Shown here: positions 17,590-26,417 of the stretch, one piece after another | Numbering within the stretch: the first letter of the stretch is position 1 | Layout: every line of letters begins with the position of its first letter | Source of the DNA: Devosia sediminis | Lineage (GTDB): Bacteria > Pseudomonadota > Alphaproteobacteria > Rhizobiales > Devosiaceae | Reading direction: 5' to 3' | Length of the DNA: 64,000 nucleotides | Assembly: GCF_016411825.1 (NCBI RefSeq) | Contig: NZ_JAEKMH010000001.1 | Span: 1 to 64,000, forward strand | The notes under the pieces: generated by a model | What the model saw: only the letters and a program-made list of their open reading frames with translations | What the model was told of the DNA's origin: nothing | The model's database searches: none | Translations under genes and position numbers: made by a program

Positions 17590-18066
17590 ATGACCCAGCG
17601 CATGCAGAACCCCGCCTTCGCCATTGCCAATGTCGGCCCCGCCTTGATCTCGTTGGGCCAGGCGCTCGGCGCCGCGCGCACCGGCAATATCCAGCCCAAG
17701 CTCGTGCTGCTCACCCATGTGCGCACCAGCCAGCTCAATGGTTGCAGCTACTGCGTCAGCTTCCATTCCCGTGAAGCGCGCAAGGCCGGAGAAACCGAAG
17801 ACCGCCTCTATGCTGTCGCCGCCTTCCGCCATTCGAGCCTCTTTTCGCCGGCCGAGAAGGTGGCGCTCGAACTGACCGAGGCGGTGACCGTGGTCGGCAG
17901 TGGCGAGATGGTTTCCGACGCGCTCTGGGCCGAAGCAGGCCGCTATTTCACCCAGGAAGAGCTGGCGGCGCTGCTTCTCGAGATCGCGACGACCAATCTC
18001 TGGAACCGCCTCAATGCCGCTACCCGGCAGCAATTCCACCTCAAGGCGGCTGCCGCCGCTGCCTGA
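17590..18066 (+). CDS. Carboxymuconolactone decarboxylase/AhpD-like protein
   Basis: A 158-aa helical protein with the AhpD-type redox motif Cys52-x-x-Cys55-x-x-x-His59 (GCSYCVSFHS). Members act as peroxidase-like disulfide proteins or as lactone decarboxylases; the CxxC-xxxH form suggests redox function. It follows an ECF41-type promoter and precedes the sigma factor by 50 nt. The linkage of ECF41 sigma factors to carboxymuconolactone decarboxylase, oxidoreductase or epimerase genes is a known conserved arrangement. Confidence 0.85.
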   Translation: MTQRMQNPAFAIANVGPALISLGQALGAARTGNIQPKLVLLTHVRTSQLNGCSYCVSFHSREARKAGETEDRLYAVAAFRHSSLFSPAEKVALELTEAVTVVGSGEMVSDALWAEAGRYFTQEELAALLLEIATTNLWNRLNAATRQQFHLKAAAAAA

Positions 18067-18116
18067 AGCCAAACCATGGGGGCCGGCGTCGCGGCCGGCC
18101 CCTGCGAAGGAGCAAG

Positions 18117-18971
18117 ATGATCTCTGCCGCCATGCTCGGTGAATTTGAAACCAACCGTCCGCGCCTTCTCAGCATTGCTAGGCGCCTGCTCGGATCTTCC
18201 GGCGACGCCGAGGATGCCGTGCAGGATGCCTGGATGCGCTTTTCCGGCAATGACGGCGCCATCGACAATCCCGGCGCTTGGCTGACGACCGTGGTCAGCC
18301 GTCTTTGCCTGGACCGGCTGCGCAGCCGCAGGCGGCGTGGCGAGGAGGCGCTCGAACCCATCGAGGGAACCATCGTGTCCATCACCGATCTGCCTGATGC
18401 GGCGCGCGATCTCGCCGATGCCGTGGGCGATGCAATGGCGCAGGTGATCGACCGGCTGCATCCGGCGGAGCGCGTGGCCTTCATCCTCCATGATATGTTC
18501 GACGTGCCCTTCGATACCATCGGAACCATACTCGGTCACAGCTCCGCTTCGGCGCGACAACTGGCGAGCCGGGCCCGCCGCCGCGTCCAGTCGGGGCCGC
18601 TGGCGACGCCGGATCGCGACGCGCGCGCGGCTGTCGTCTCTGCCTTCCTGCGGGCGTCGCAAGAGGGGGATCTGCCCGGCCTCATTGCGCTTCTTGCGCC
18701 CGATGTGAGCTTCAACTTCGACGATGTCGCAGCGCGGCTCGGGGCCGAACAGGGACTTCACGGTGCCGAAGCCGTCGCTCACTTTTTCAGCGGTCGCGCC
18801 CGGACCGCGGAACTGGCCATGGTCGATGGGGATCCGGGGATCATCATCGCCCCGACCGGCACTGTGGCTCTGGCGCTCCGCGTCACCTTCTCGGGCGACC
18901 GTATCGCCGCCATCGAAGCCATTGCCGATCCCCAGTTCATCGCCGAAATGACCATTCGTGCGCTGCGCTGA
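18117..18971 (+). CDS. ECF sigma factor with SnoaL-like C-terminal domain (SigJ/ECF41-like)
   Basis: A 284-aa ECF sigma factor: region 2 at about residues 8-75 (DAEDAVQDAWMRF), region 4 at about 110-160 with its helix-turn-helix (DTIGTILGHSSASARQLASRARRR), and a SnoaL-like domain at about 170-284 that in ECF41 proteins modulates activity in place of an anti-sigma factor. AAGGAG precedes the ATG. Two ECF41 hallmarks, the WLPEP linker and the DGGGK/R loop, are not recognisable. It may therefore be a divergent member or a related SnoaL-bearing group. The promoter upstream of the partner gene favours ECF41-like specificity. Confidence 0.85.
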   Translation: MISAAMLGEFETNRPRLLSIARRLLGSSGDAEDAVQDAWMRFSGNDGAIDNPGAWLTTVVSRLCLDRLRSRRRRGEEALEPIEGTIVSITDLPDAARDLADAVGDAMAQVIDRLHPAERVAFILHDMFDVPFDTIGTILGHSSASARQLASRARRRVQSGPLATPDRDARAAVVSAFLRASQEGDLPGLIALLAPDVSFNFDDVAARLGAEQGLHGAEAVAHFFSGRARTAELAMVDGDPGIIIAPTGTVALALRVTFSGDRIAAIEAIADPQFIAEMTIRALR

Positions 18972-19401
18972 GGTTTAGGCAATGGCTGCGGCATCTGCTG
19001 GTCTGGGGGAAAACCCCCAGAGACATGCCATGGCCAGCCCGGTTCTGCGCTCCGGCGGGATGATCCATCCTGCCGGTGCCTGAAACGAGGTTTTGCCATG
19101 CGACAACCCTTTGCGATCGCCGCCATGTTGGTAGTTCTGCCCGGCCCTGAAGAGGTCCGTTTCCACGGTCAGCCCCTTGCGATCAACGTTCGCCCGAGCC
19201 GCGTCCTGATAGTGGTTGTGCTCCGGCTCTGTGAGCTGCGCAGGGTAGACGGGACCTATACTGTCCACACAAGCTGGCAGGGATGGTGTGCTTGTCCGGT
19301 ATTCTGGCCGACAAAACAGGCCGCCAGCGGCTTTGCCGCGTGTTGCGTCGCATTGCTGCCCCGCTGGCAGCGTGCATGGTCGCAGCGTTGAGGAAAGTGT
19401 G
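18972..19401. other. Intergenic, terminator and leader region
   Basis: About 430 nt between the ECF sigma gene and the sensor kinase. Apart from the hairpin at 19002-19021 I see no supported feature. Short ORFs on both strands here lack coding character and ribosome-binding sites. The promoter of the two-component pair must lie here but is not recognisable by eye. Confidence 0.4.
19002..19021 (+). terminator. Terminator-like hairpin
   Basis: Perfect 8-bp stem TCTGGGGG / CCCCCAGA with an AAAA loop, 30 nt after the sigma factor stop. No T-run follows. Confidence 0.5.
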
Positions 19402-20751
19402 ATGGACTCGAAGTATCATAGCACTCACTCTTCGCCTCAGGGACCCGCTGTGCCGGCCAATCCGCTGTTCAATCGCCAACGCTGGCTCATGGTGCCGCGG
19501 CAAAGCCTTTTCCTCCTGGCTGCGCTGCCCTTGGCGGTGACCGTGCCGACCCTTGTCATCACCCTGATCTCGCTGGGCGCGGGCCTTCTCGTCCTGGGCA
19601 TCGGCTTTGTCATTCTTGTCGTCGCCGCAACCCTGTCACGCTGGTTCGGCCTGCTCGAACTGGAACGCCTGGCGTGGACTGGGGCCGTGCCGATCGAGCC
19701 ACCCGATTGGCCCCGGTCGGCAAAACCCGGGCTCATCGCCAGTATCATGGCGGTGCTGACCGATCGCCATCAGTGGAGCTACATCGCCTATTCGGTGCTC
19801 TATCTCTTTCTCGGCACGATCACCGGCAGCCTGGCACTCACCTGGCTTTCGGCAATTGCCGTCGGTGCCACCCGCTGGCTCTGGGTTCAGTGGGTGCCGA
19901 CGACGATAGCCGATATCTCGCTCCTGGCACTGGTTTTTCCGGCCGTCCGCACGCTGCCGACCTTCCTGCACGAAGTGGTCGTCAACACCTACTATGCCCT
20001 GATCTGCGCTGGGGCTCTCGTCACCCTGCCATGGGTCGTGGATGCCTTGGTCTCGGTACACGATCGTCTGGCCCGTCTGTTCCTGGCCCGCTACAGCCCC
20101 GAGGAAATCGACGAGCAGATGGCCGGGCTCCGCCGGTCCCGGCAGGCAAGTGTCGCCGCCGAAGGCCGCGCCCTGCGCAGGCTGGAGCGCGACCTGCATG
20201 ACGGACCCCAGCAGCAATTGCTGCGCCTGCAGCTCGACCTGGCCTCGGCCCGCCGCAGGATCGCCAGCGACCCGGAGGCAGCGACACGCCTGATCGACGA
20301 CGCTGCGCGCCGCTCGGCAGAAACACTGACCGAGCTGCGCCATCTGGTGCGGGGCATCGCACCGCCGATTTTGCAGGACCGCGGCCTGGCCGCTGCCTTG
20401 CAGGCGCTGGCGGAGCGCAATCCCATTCCCGCGACGGTGACAACGGCAATCGACCCCGCAGCACAGATCGAGCCAGCCGTGCAGCAGGGGGTCTATTTCG
20501 TCGTGGCTGAACTCATGGCCAATGCCGTCAAGCACAGCAAGGCAAAGCGGGTTACCATCGATTGCCGAACCGACACGTCAACCAGGAGCCTGGCATTGAC
20601 CATCCTCGATGATGGCAAGGGCGGGGCAAAGCAGGTGCCGGGGCATGGACTGGCCGGTATTGCCGAGCGTATCGAGGGTCTCGGGGGAGCCTGGTCGCTC
20701 GATAGCCCGGTGGGCGGACCGACCCGCGTCACTGTCCAGGTGCCGATCTGA
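19402..20751 (+). CDS. NarL-type sensor histidine kinase with putative sensor domain
   Basis: A 449-aa HisKA_3 kinase. The N-terminus (about 30-230) has two hydrophobic pairs with the pattern of the putative sensor domain common in actinobacterial kinases. The phosphoacceptor His is in RDLHDGPQQQL, followed by a dimerisation helix. The ATPase domain has an N-box (ELMANAVKHS) and a glycine block (DDGKGG, GHGLAGIAERI). The ATG at 19402 follows GAGGAAAG; an ORF extending further upstream has no domain character. It forms an operon with the LuxR-type regulator 11 nt downstream. The signal is unknown. Confidence 0.9.
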   Translation: MDSKYHSTHSSPQGPAVPANPLFNRQRWLMVPRQSLFLLAALPLAVTVPTLVITLISLGAGLLVLGIGFVILVVAATLSRWFGLLELERLAWTGAVPIEPPDWPRSAKPGLIASIMAVLTDRHQWSYIAYSVLYLFLGTITGSLALTWLSAIAVGATRWLWVQWVPTTIADISLLALVFPAVRTLPTFLHEVVVNTYYALICAGALVTLPWVVDALVSVHDRLARLFLARYSPEEIDEQMAGLRRSRQASVAAEGRALRRLERDLHDGPQQQLLRLQLDLASARRRIASDPEAATRLIDDAARRSAETLTELRHLVRGIAPPILQDRGLAAALQALAERNPIPATVTTAIDPAAQIEPAVQQGVYFVVAELMANAVKHSKAKRVTIDCRTDTSTRSLALTILDDGKGGAKQVPGHGLAGIAERIEGLGGAWSLDSPVGGPTRVTVQVPI

Positions 20752-20762
20752 AGGAGAACCGC

Positions 20763-21449
20763 GTGCCCGCGCCCATGCATCGCATCGCCATTGTCGACGA
20801 TTCCGTTTTGCTGCGCGAAGGGCTGGGCCGGCTCATCGAGGAGGCCGGCTTCACCCTTGCCGCCGCCTTCGGCAGTGGAGCGGAGCTTCTGGCGGCCATG
20901 CCGGGGCTCGAGGTCGACCTCCTCATCATGGATGTCCGCATGCCGCCCACTTTCACGGATGAAGGGCTGCGCCTTGCTATCCAGTTGCGCAGCAATACCC
21001 CGCGCTTGCCCGTGCTCATCCTCAGCCAGTTCGTCGAAAGCCTCTACGCCCAGGAGCTGTTTGCCAATGGCCAGGGCTTTGTCGGCTACCTGCTCAAGGA
21101 CCGGCTGGTTTCCATCGATGCCCTCTACGATGCCATCGAGCGCATCATCGCCGGTGGAACCGTGCTCGATCCCGAAGTGGTCAGCACGCTGATCAACGCA
21201 AGACAGGACCCGCTGGTCTGGCTGACCTCCCGCGAAAAGGACGTTTTGGGCGCCATGGCGGAGGGCCTCACAAACCAGGGCATCGCCAACCGCCTCAACA
21301 TCGGCCTGGGTACCGTCGAAAAGCATGCGACGGAAATTTTCTCCAAACTCGAACTGAACAGCGACACACACGACCACCGCCGCGTCCTCGCCGTGCTGAC
21401 ATGGCTGAGAAAGTCTGCCCATGTTGACCGCTTCGGTCAGCCCGGCTGA
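20763..21449 (+). CDS. NarL/FixJ-family response regulator
   Basis: A 228-aa protein: receiver with Asp13-Asp14 and phosphoacceptor Asp57 (MDVRMPP), Lys in LLKDR, then a LuxR-type helix-turn-helix (LTSREKDVLGAMAEGLTNQGIA...TVEKHATEIFSKL). It starts at a GTG preceded by AAGGAG at 6 nt; the ATG four codons later is too far from that site. It is the partner of the kinase just upstream. Target genes are unknown. Confidence 0.9.
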   Translation: MPAPMHRIAIVDDSVLLREGLGRLIEEAGFTLAAAFGSGAELLAAMPGLEVDLLIMDVRMPPTFTDEGLRLAIQLRSNTPRLPVLILSQFVESLYAQELFANGQGFVGYLLKDRLVSIDALYDAIERIIAGGTVLDPEVVSTLINARQDPLVWLTSREKDVLGAMAEGLTNQGIANRLNIGLGTVEKHATEIFSKLELNSDTHDHRRVLAVLTWLRKSAHVDRFGQPG

Positions 21450-21492
21450 GGAATTGATCGGCAGAAGATAGCTGCAATTTCATCGGGAAGAT

Positions 21493-23085
21493 TTAGGCCG
21501 GCAGACGCTCGTCCGCGTTCCAGGCCAGGTCGCTGCCGCCTTGCTTCAGCCGCTCCTGCAATTCGCTGGTCCTGGCTTTCGAGGCCCAGACATCCCGCGC
21601 CGCCAATCCCATGTCGAGGCAGTAGCTTGCCAGCGTTCCTGCGGCCTCGCCGATCGACCATTCGGAGGGATGGACGCGATAGCATCCATTGGTAATGTGG
21701 GTGGTGCCGATGGTCTTGCCGGCTGCGACGACATTGGTCACATCCTCGGGAATCAGCGCGCCCAGCGGGATTTCAAACGGGAGCGCCGCCACATCGAGAT
21801 AGTTGGCGCCGCCCGTCGTTGGATGCAGGTCAATGCGATAGGCGCCGGTGCCGACACTGTTGTCGTAGTGCAGGGCGCCGCCGGTGCGCTGCGCCACGGC
21901 AATGTCCTGCTCGCGAATGGTGGTGAGGGCCCGGATGCGGCGGCCTTCGCGGATATAGGGCGCCTGGGCGAGCCCGGTCGAGGTACCGGTTATGTCCGGC
22001 CGGAGGCGAAGCCCGGGATAACCCTTGCCGCCATCGGGACGCGGCGCTTCGGTCTGGAGCCAGTAAAGCAGGCTGAGGCTGAGCTGGCCGGCGCGGCGGA
22101 TATGCTCATCGGCGTCAGGCACGCCGTAGACCGGGCCTTCGAGATAGTCGTTCATCGGCCAGTTCACCAGCGTCACGTCGCTGGCGAGAAAGCCGGGCTC
22201 GAACGTGTCGCGCGCCAGAATGCGGCGATAGCTCCAGAGGTCAGGCACGCGCAGCGCGTCCTCGTGGCTTTCGTGATGGGCGGCGAAGTTCGGCCGGAAG
22301 CGGGGCGTGACCGGCGCCAGCGTGCGCGGATTGGGATAGCGCCAGTCGAGCAGCGGATTGGGCCAGGAGGGAGGCCGGACGCTGCGCCAGTGATCGTAAT
22401 CCGCAGGCCGGTCGATGGTGTGGTCGCCTTCGACGTGGTCGAGCGCCATGACCATGGTCGCGGCCTGCATGTCGGTGGGGTCGCCGATTTCCGGGGCACT
22501 CGGCTCGCCGGTTTCCGAGCGCGATTCCGTGCCGCTGCGATGGGCAATGCCGGCGAGGTCGATGAGGTCGCCGGTTTCGCTGGCCTCGAGGAAAACGGGC
22601 GCGGACAGCGACCACGTTTCGCCGGATTTGGACGTGAGCGTCACCGCCACGACGCGGCGATTTTCGACCACGGCGGCGGTAGCGCGCGTCTCGCGCAGCA
22701 TGACGAGGCGCTGTTGGGCCACAAAAGGTTCGAGCATGGCGGTGAGCACGTCATGGGCCACGCGGGGCTCATGACAGAGCGGGGAAACCCAGCCACCGCC
22801 GGGGTTGAGGTAGGTCTCGGCGCGTGCGGATACGCTCAGGGGGTAGAACTGGCGATAGTGGGCGCGGACCAGTTCGCGATAACGGCGATAGCGGCGAGTC
22901 GAGCCATGAGTCTCGATCCAGGGGTGCTCGTCCGGCGGGACGGCCTGCGAAGTCAACTGCCCGCCGATCCAGGCATAGGGGTCGGTCATGACCACGCGCT
23001 TGCCCGCCTCGCAGGCCGCCAGCGCCGCGGCCACGCCGCCGACGCCACCGCCAATGATGGCGATGTCCGCATTCAACTCGCGCAT
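21493..23085 (-). CDS. FAD-dependent oxidoreductase (PF12831-like)
   Basis: A 530-aa flavoprotein with an N-terminal Rossmann motif (IIGGGVGGVAAAL) and a second family block (YLDVAALPFEIPLGAL, VVAAGKTIGTTHITNGCYRVHP). This family dehydrogenates polyol or sugar-like substrates in various catabolic clusters; no precise reaction can be assigned. No signal peptide. It is the last gene of the amino-sugar operon and follows the regulator gene after 9 nt. With the Gfo/Idh enzyme it gives the operon two oxidoreductases, suggesting an unusual oxidised or modified sugar. Confidence 0.8.
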   Translation of the reverse strand: MRELNADIAIIGGGVGGVAAALAACEAGKRVVMTDPYAWIGGQLTSQAVPPDEHPWIETHGSTRRYRRYRELVRAHYRQFYPLSVSARAETYLNPGGGWVSPLCHEPRVAHDVLTAMLEPFVAQQRLVMLRETRATAAVVENRRVVAVTLTSKSGETWSLSAPVFLEASETGDLIDLAGIAHRSGTESRSETGEPSAPEIGDPTDMQAATMVMALDHVEGDHTIDRPADYDHWRSVRPPSWPNPLLDWRYPNPRTLAPVTPRFRPNFAAHHESHEDALRVPDLWSYRRILARDTFEPGFLASDVTLVNWPMNDYLEGPVYGVPDADEHIRRAGQLSLSLLYWLQTEAPRPDGGKGYPGLRLRPDITGTSTGLAQAPYIREGRRIRALTTIREQDIAVAQRTGGALHYDNSVGTGAYRIDLHPTTGGANYLDVAALPFEIPLGALIPEDVTNVVAAGKTIGTTHITNGCYRVHPSEWSIGEAAGTLASYCLDMGLAARDVWASKARTSELQERLKQGGSDLAWNADERLPA

Positions 23086-23094
23086 GGGGATGTC

Positions 23095-23793
23095 TCAGTT
23101 CTGATGGTTGGTATTGAAGGTGAAGTCGTAGCGGTCGCCACGATAGATACTAACGCCACGCTCGATCGGGCGATGGCGCGCGTCGAAGTTAATGCGCGTA
23201 ACCTCAAGCAGCGCTGCCGTTCGCGGCGTGCCCAGCAATCGCCGCTGCTCGGCGCTGGCGACGATGGCGCGGATGGTCTGGCGCGTGAAGGCGATCTCGA
23301 TGCCGTAGCGGCTCTGCAGGATATTGTAGAGCGAGGTATCGAGGTCCTCCCGAAGCAGATCGGGAAACAGCTCGGCCGGAAGCTGGACATTTTCGATGCA
23401 CATCGGCTCGCTATCCGCCAGGCGCAGGCGCTGGAGGCTGTAGATCAGCGTGCCATCGGGCACATCGAGGTCACGGGCCACGTCGCCTACCGCCAGCGCC
23501 TGGGCACGACTGAGCACGCGCGTCCCGGCAACCAGGCCGCGATCGATCATGTCGCGGGTAAAGCTGGTGATGAAGGTGTGCTTGGAGATCTGCTTGTCCG
23601 ACACATAGGTGCCCTTGCCGCGAACACGGTAGATGACGCGCTCGTTTTCTAGCTCGCTCAGGGCCTGCCGGAGGCCCGAGCGGCTGATGTCCAGTTCGAG
23701 CGCCAGGTCGCGTTCGCGCGGCAGCAATTCGTTGGCCTTCATCGACTTGATCCGTTCGAGCAGGTGCTCGCGGGCCTTGCGGGTCTTGGTCAT
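23095..23793 (-). CDS. GntR/HutC-family transcriptional regulator (UTRA domain)
   Basis: A 232-aa regulator with an N-terminal winged helix (residues about 5-68, LPRERDLALELDISRSGLRQAL) and a UTRA effector domain (about 85-228). HutC-subfamily members such as NagR bind phosphorylated amino sugars. It overlaps nanE by 4 nt, so it is translated with the operon it presumably controls. The palindrome TAGGTATATACCTA before the first operon gene fits the GT-N-TA-N-AC operator pattern of the HutC subfamily. Confidence 0.85.
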   Translation of the reverse strand: MTKTRKAREHLLERIKSMKANELLPRERDLALELDISRSGLRQALSELENERVIYRVRGKGTYVSDKQISKHTFITSFTRDMIDRGLVAGTRVLSRAQALAVGDVARDLDVPDGTLIYSLQRLRLADSEPMCIENVQLPAELFPDLLREDLDTSLYNILQSRYGIEIAFTRQTIRAIVASAEQRRLLGTPRTAALLEVTRINFDARHRPIERGVSIYRGDRYDFTFNTNHQN

Positions 23794-24479
23794 GCGGGAA
23801 GACTTTCTACCGGTTGCGGACAGGCCGCCACGAATCGTCTGGTAATCTGCAGGGGATCGGTGATCGCGCCACCTACAACGACACAGAATGCACCGGCCGC
23901 GAAAGCCCGTTCAACCTGTTCCGGGGTGCGATAACGGCCCTCGGCGAAAACCGGCACCGGCAGCGAGCGGGCAAGGGTGTTGACCAGGGCGATGTCAGGC
24001 TCGTCGGACTGGACGCGCCCGGTGTAGCCGGAGAGCGTGGAGGACACCATGTCGGCCCCTGCCGCCACGGCTTCTCCCGCTGCAGCGAGGCTATCGACGT
24101 CGGCCATGAACAGCGCGCCGCCCCGGTGAGCGGCCTCGACCAGGGCCAGGGTCGCCTCCCCGCTGCGACGCGGCCGCATTGTGACGTCTGCCGCAACGAT
24201 GCTTGCGCCGGCGGCACAGAGGTCCCGCACATCGGCAACGCTGGGGGTGATGTAGACCGGGCTGCCATCCTCCTCGCGCTTGACGAGGCCGATCACGGGT
24301 CTGCCCAGCCGGGAGAGGGCGCGCACGTCGTCGAGCCCCTCGGCGCGGAGACCGGCGGCATTGCCCAGAAGGGCGGCGCGCGCCATGGCCATCATGTAGT
24401 CCGTGCCACGCAGGGGGCTCTCCGCCGGGGCCTGGCAGGAGACGACCAGCCGGTGGCGCAGCGTATCGAGGTTCAGCAT
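23790..24479 (-). CDS. nanE: N-acetylmannosamine-6-phosphate 2-epimerase
   Basis: Converts ManNAc-6-P to GlcNAc-6-P. The 229-aa TIM-barrel shows the family blocks CQAPAESPLRGTDYMMAMA, GLVKREEDGSPVYITP, ADVTMRPR (catalytic Lys/Glu region), SSTLSGYT and PVFAEGRYRTPEQ ending in a phosphate-binding VVGGAITDP. The ATG at 24479 is chosen: GGAG precedes it by 9 nt and it lies 4 nt after the kinase stop. It places the operon in amino-sugar catabolism. nagA and nagB needed further downstream are not in the window. Confidence 0.9.
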   Translation of the reverse strand: MLNLDTLRHRLVVSCQAPAESPLRGTDYMMAMARAALLGNAAGLRAEGLDDVRALSRLGRPVIGLVKREEDGSPVYITPSVADVRDLCAAGASIVAADVTMRPRRSGEATLALVEAAHRGGALFMADVDSLAAAGEAVAAGADMVSSTLSGYTGRVQSDEPDIALVNTLARSLPVPVFAEGRYRTPEQVERAFAAGAFCVVVGGAITDPLQITRRFVAACPQPVESLPA

Positions 24480-24483
24480 GGTG

Positions 24484-25389
24484 TCAGTCTCCAAAAGTCT
24501 CGTAGAGCGGCTGCATCACCGGATCGGGCCTGATTTCGGCAAGGGTGATGCAGCCTGTGAGCGGATCGGCCTCCGGCGGCCGGTAGTGTGCAGCGGGCAT
24601 GAGCGTCTGCATGGCCTCGACAAAGGGCGTGGTGATCGCGGCGCCGGCCGCGAAGATGCCGCCAAGGCCGGTGTAGGGAACCGCCCGCTCGGAAAGACCG
24701 GCGCGCTGAATGGTCATCGCCAGGCTCTCGGCGAGGTGCCGCGCCGCCCGCGAGGCTATGTCGGTGGCGGTGGCATTGCCCTCCCCGGCCAGGGTGATGA
24801 CCGGACGGGCGAAAGCGGCGATCGCCTCGATATCGGGGCGATCGCGACGCCAGGTCGACGCGATGGTCGCGAGTGGGCCCCAATGATCGACGAGGCTGTC
24901 CACCAGCGCGTCTTCGAGGCCGGCGTCATGCAGGCGAAGCCCCTGGCGGATGGCTTCGCGGCCGATCCAGTAGCCGCTGCCGTGATCGCCCAGTTCGCTG
25001 CCCCAGCCATCGGCCCGGGCCATGGCATGGCCCGGATCGAGCGCCAGGGCGACACTGCCGGTGCCGGCAATCACCATGCCGCCGGGCTCGCAGTCGAGGG
25101 CACCGAGATATGCGGTGAGGCAGTCATCGGCGATGACCACGCTGGCGCGGAAGCCGGCTTCGGACAGGGCCTGGCCGATGGCGCTTGCCTGGTTCGATTG
25201 CGGTTCGTAGCCGGTGAGCCCCACGCCCAGGCGAAGGGGTTCATCGACGGGAGCAATGGCCTGCACAAGGTCGCGCACCAGTACGGGAATGGGGGCCGAC
25301 CAATAGCCTGGGCCGGTCATGTCCTCGCTCGAGCCCGAACGGCGCGCACGGCTGCCGGACTGACCAATGTCGATGCCGATGACGGTCAC
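24484..25389 (-). CDS. BadF/BcrA-type sugar kinase (GlcNAc/ManNAc kinase-like)
   Basis: A 301-aa ASKHA-fold ATPase of the BadF/BadG/BcrA/BcrD group, which includes N-acetylglucosamine kinases. Visible motifs are IGIDIGQSGSRA (phosphate 1), VIAGTGSVAL (phosphate 2) and DHGSGYWIG. The start is a GTG overlapping the stop of the ABC ATPase gene (GTGA). Next to nanE, phosphorylation of an N-acetylhexosamine, probably ManNAc, is the likely role. Confidence 0.85.
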   Translation of the reverse strand: MTVIGIDIGQSGSRARRSGSSEDMTGPGYWSAPIPVLVRDLVQAIAPVDEPLRLGVGLTGYEPQSNQASAIGQALSEAGFRASVVIADDCLTAYLGALDCEPGGMVIAGTGSVALALDPGHAMARADGWGSELGDHGSGYWIGREAIRQGLRLHDAGLEDALVDSLVDHWGPLATIASTWRRDRPDIEAIAAFARPVITLAGEGNATATDIASRAARHLAESLAMTIQRAGLSERAVPYTGLGGIFAAGAAITTPFVEAMQTLMPAAHYRPPEADPLTGCITLAEIRPDPVMQPLYETFGD

Positions 25390-26417
25390 GCGTCTGCTCC
25401 CGGGGCGCTGCGGGTCAACGCTTCCTCGGCGAAGTGACAGGCGACATTGCGCCCGGCCACCGGCCGCAGGCTGGGGCTTTCGGAGCGGCAAACGTCGCGG
25501 GCCATGAAGCAGCGGGTGTGGAAACGGCAGCCGCTGGGCGGGGCGAGGGGCGTGGGCACGTCCCCTTCGAGCACGATGCGGGGCGGGCGTTCCTCGGCCC
25601 AGGGCCGCGGCACCGGAATGGCCGAGAGCAGGGCGATCGAATAGGGATGCGCTGGCTGCTGGTAGATCGTCTCGACCGGTCCGGTTTCGACGATGCGGCC
25701 CAGATACATGACCGCCAGTTCGTCGCTGATGTGACGCACCACGGAAAGGTCATGGGCGATGAACAGGTAGGCGAGGCCAAATTCCTGCTGCAGCTCGGCG
25801 AGCAGATTGAGCGTCTGAGCCTGCACGGATACGTCGAGGGCGCTGACCGGTTCATCGCAGACGATGAGCCGAGGGCGCAGGGCGATGGCCCGGGCAATGC
25901 CAATGCGCTGGCGCTGGCCGCCGGAAAACTGATGCGGAAAGCGGCTCGCCATTTCCGGGCTGAGGCCAACACGCTCCATGAGGCGGATGATTTCGCGCTC
26001 ACGGCCGTGTTCGGGGGTGAGGTCGGGATGGACATCCCAGACCTCGCCGATGATCTGAGCCACCGTCTTGCGCGGATTGAGCGACGCAAAAGGGTCCTGG
26101 AAGATCATCTGGATGTCGCGGGCGAGGCGCCGCCGGGCATTGGCATCGGCATCCTCGATGGCTTCTCCGGCAAAACGGATCGAGCCGCCCGTCGGCCGCT
26201 CCAGCCCGACGATGGCGCGGGCCATGGTGGATTTGCCGCAGCCGGACTCGCCGACCACGCCCATGGTCTTGCCGGGTGCGACGGCGAGGTCGACCCCGGC
26301 GACGGCGTCTACCTGCATCTTGATGCGCCGCAGGATGGGCGAGCGGATGGCAAAGCTGACGCGAAGATTATCGAGCGCCAGAAGCGGCGCGAGCGGATCA
26401 GGCGAAGAGGCGATCAT
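25386..26417 (-). CDS. Dipeptide-type ABC transporter ATP-binding protein (DppF-like)
   Basis: A 343-aa ABC ATPase: Walker A GESGCGKST, signature FSGGQRQR, Walker B RLIVCDEP and an oligopeptide-transporter C-terminal domain with conserved cysteines (CRFHTRCFMARDVC). It pairs with the ATPase encoded just upstream, overlapping its end by 20 nt. It energises uptake by the DppBC-like permease of this operon, probably of an amino-sugar compound rather than peptides. Confidence 0.9.
   Translation of the reverse strand: MIASSPDPLAPLLALDNLRVSFAIRSPILRRIKMQVDAVAGVDLAVAPGKTMGVVGESGCGKSTMARAIVGLERPTGGSIRFAGEAIEDADANARRRLARDIQMIFQDPFASLNPRKTVAQIIGEVWDVHPDLTPEHGREREIIRLMERVGLSPEMASRFPHQFSGGQRQRIGIARAIALRPRLIVCDEPVSALDVSVQAQTLNLLAELQQEFGLAYLFIAHDLSVVRHISDELAVMYLGRIVETGPVETIYQQPAHPYSIALLSAIPVPRPWAEERPPRIVLEGDVPTPLAPPSGCRFHTRCFMARDVCRSESPSLRPVAGRNVACHFAEEALTRSAPGADA

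Noticed and set aside
19098-19391. 97-codon plus-strand frame before the sensor kinase
   Set aside because: It has a hydrophobic start but no ribosome-binding site, an erratic composition rich in Trp, Cys and Arg, and no recognisable family.
21541-23652. 703-codon plus-strand open frame
   Set aside because: It is antisense to the FAD oxidoreductase and GntR genes, with the low-complexity Gly/Ala/Arg composition typical of GC-rich antisense frames and no domain.
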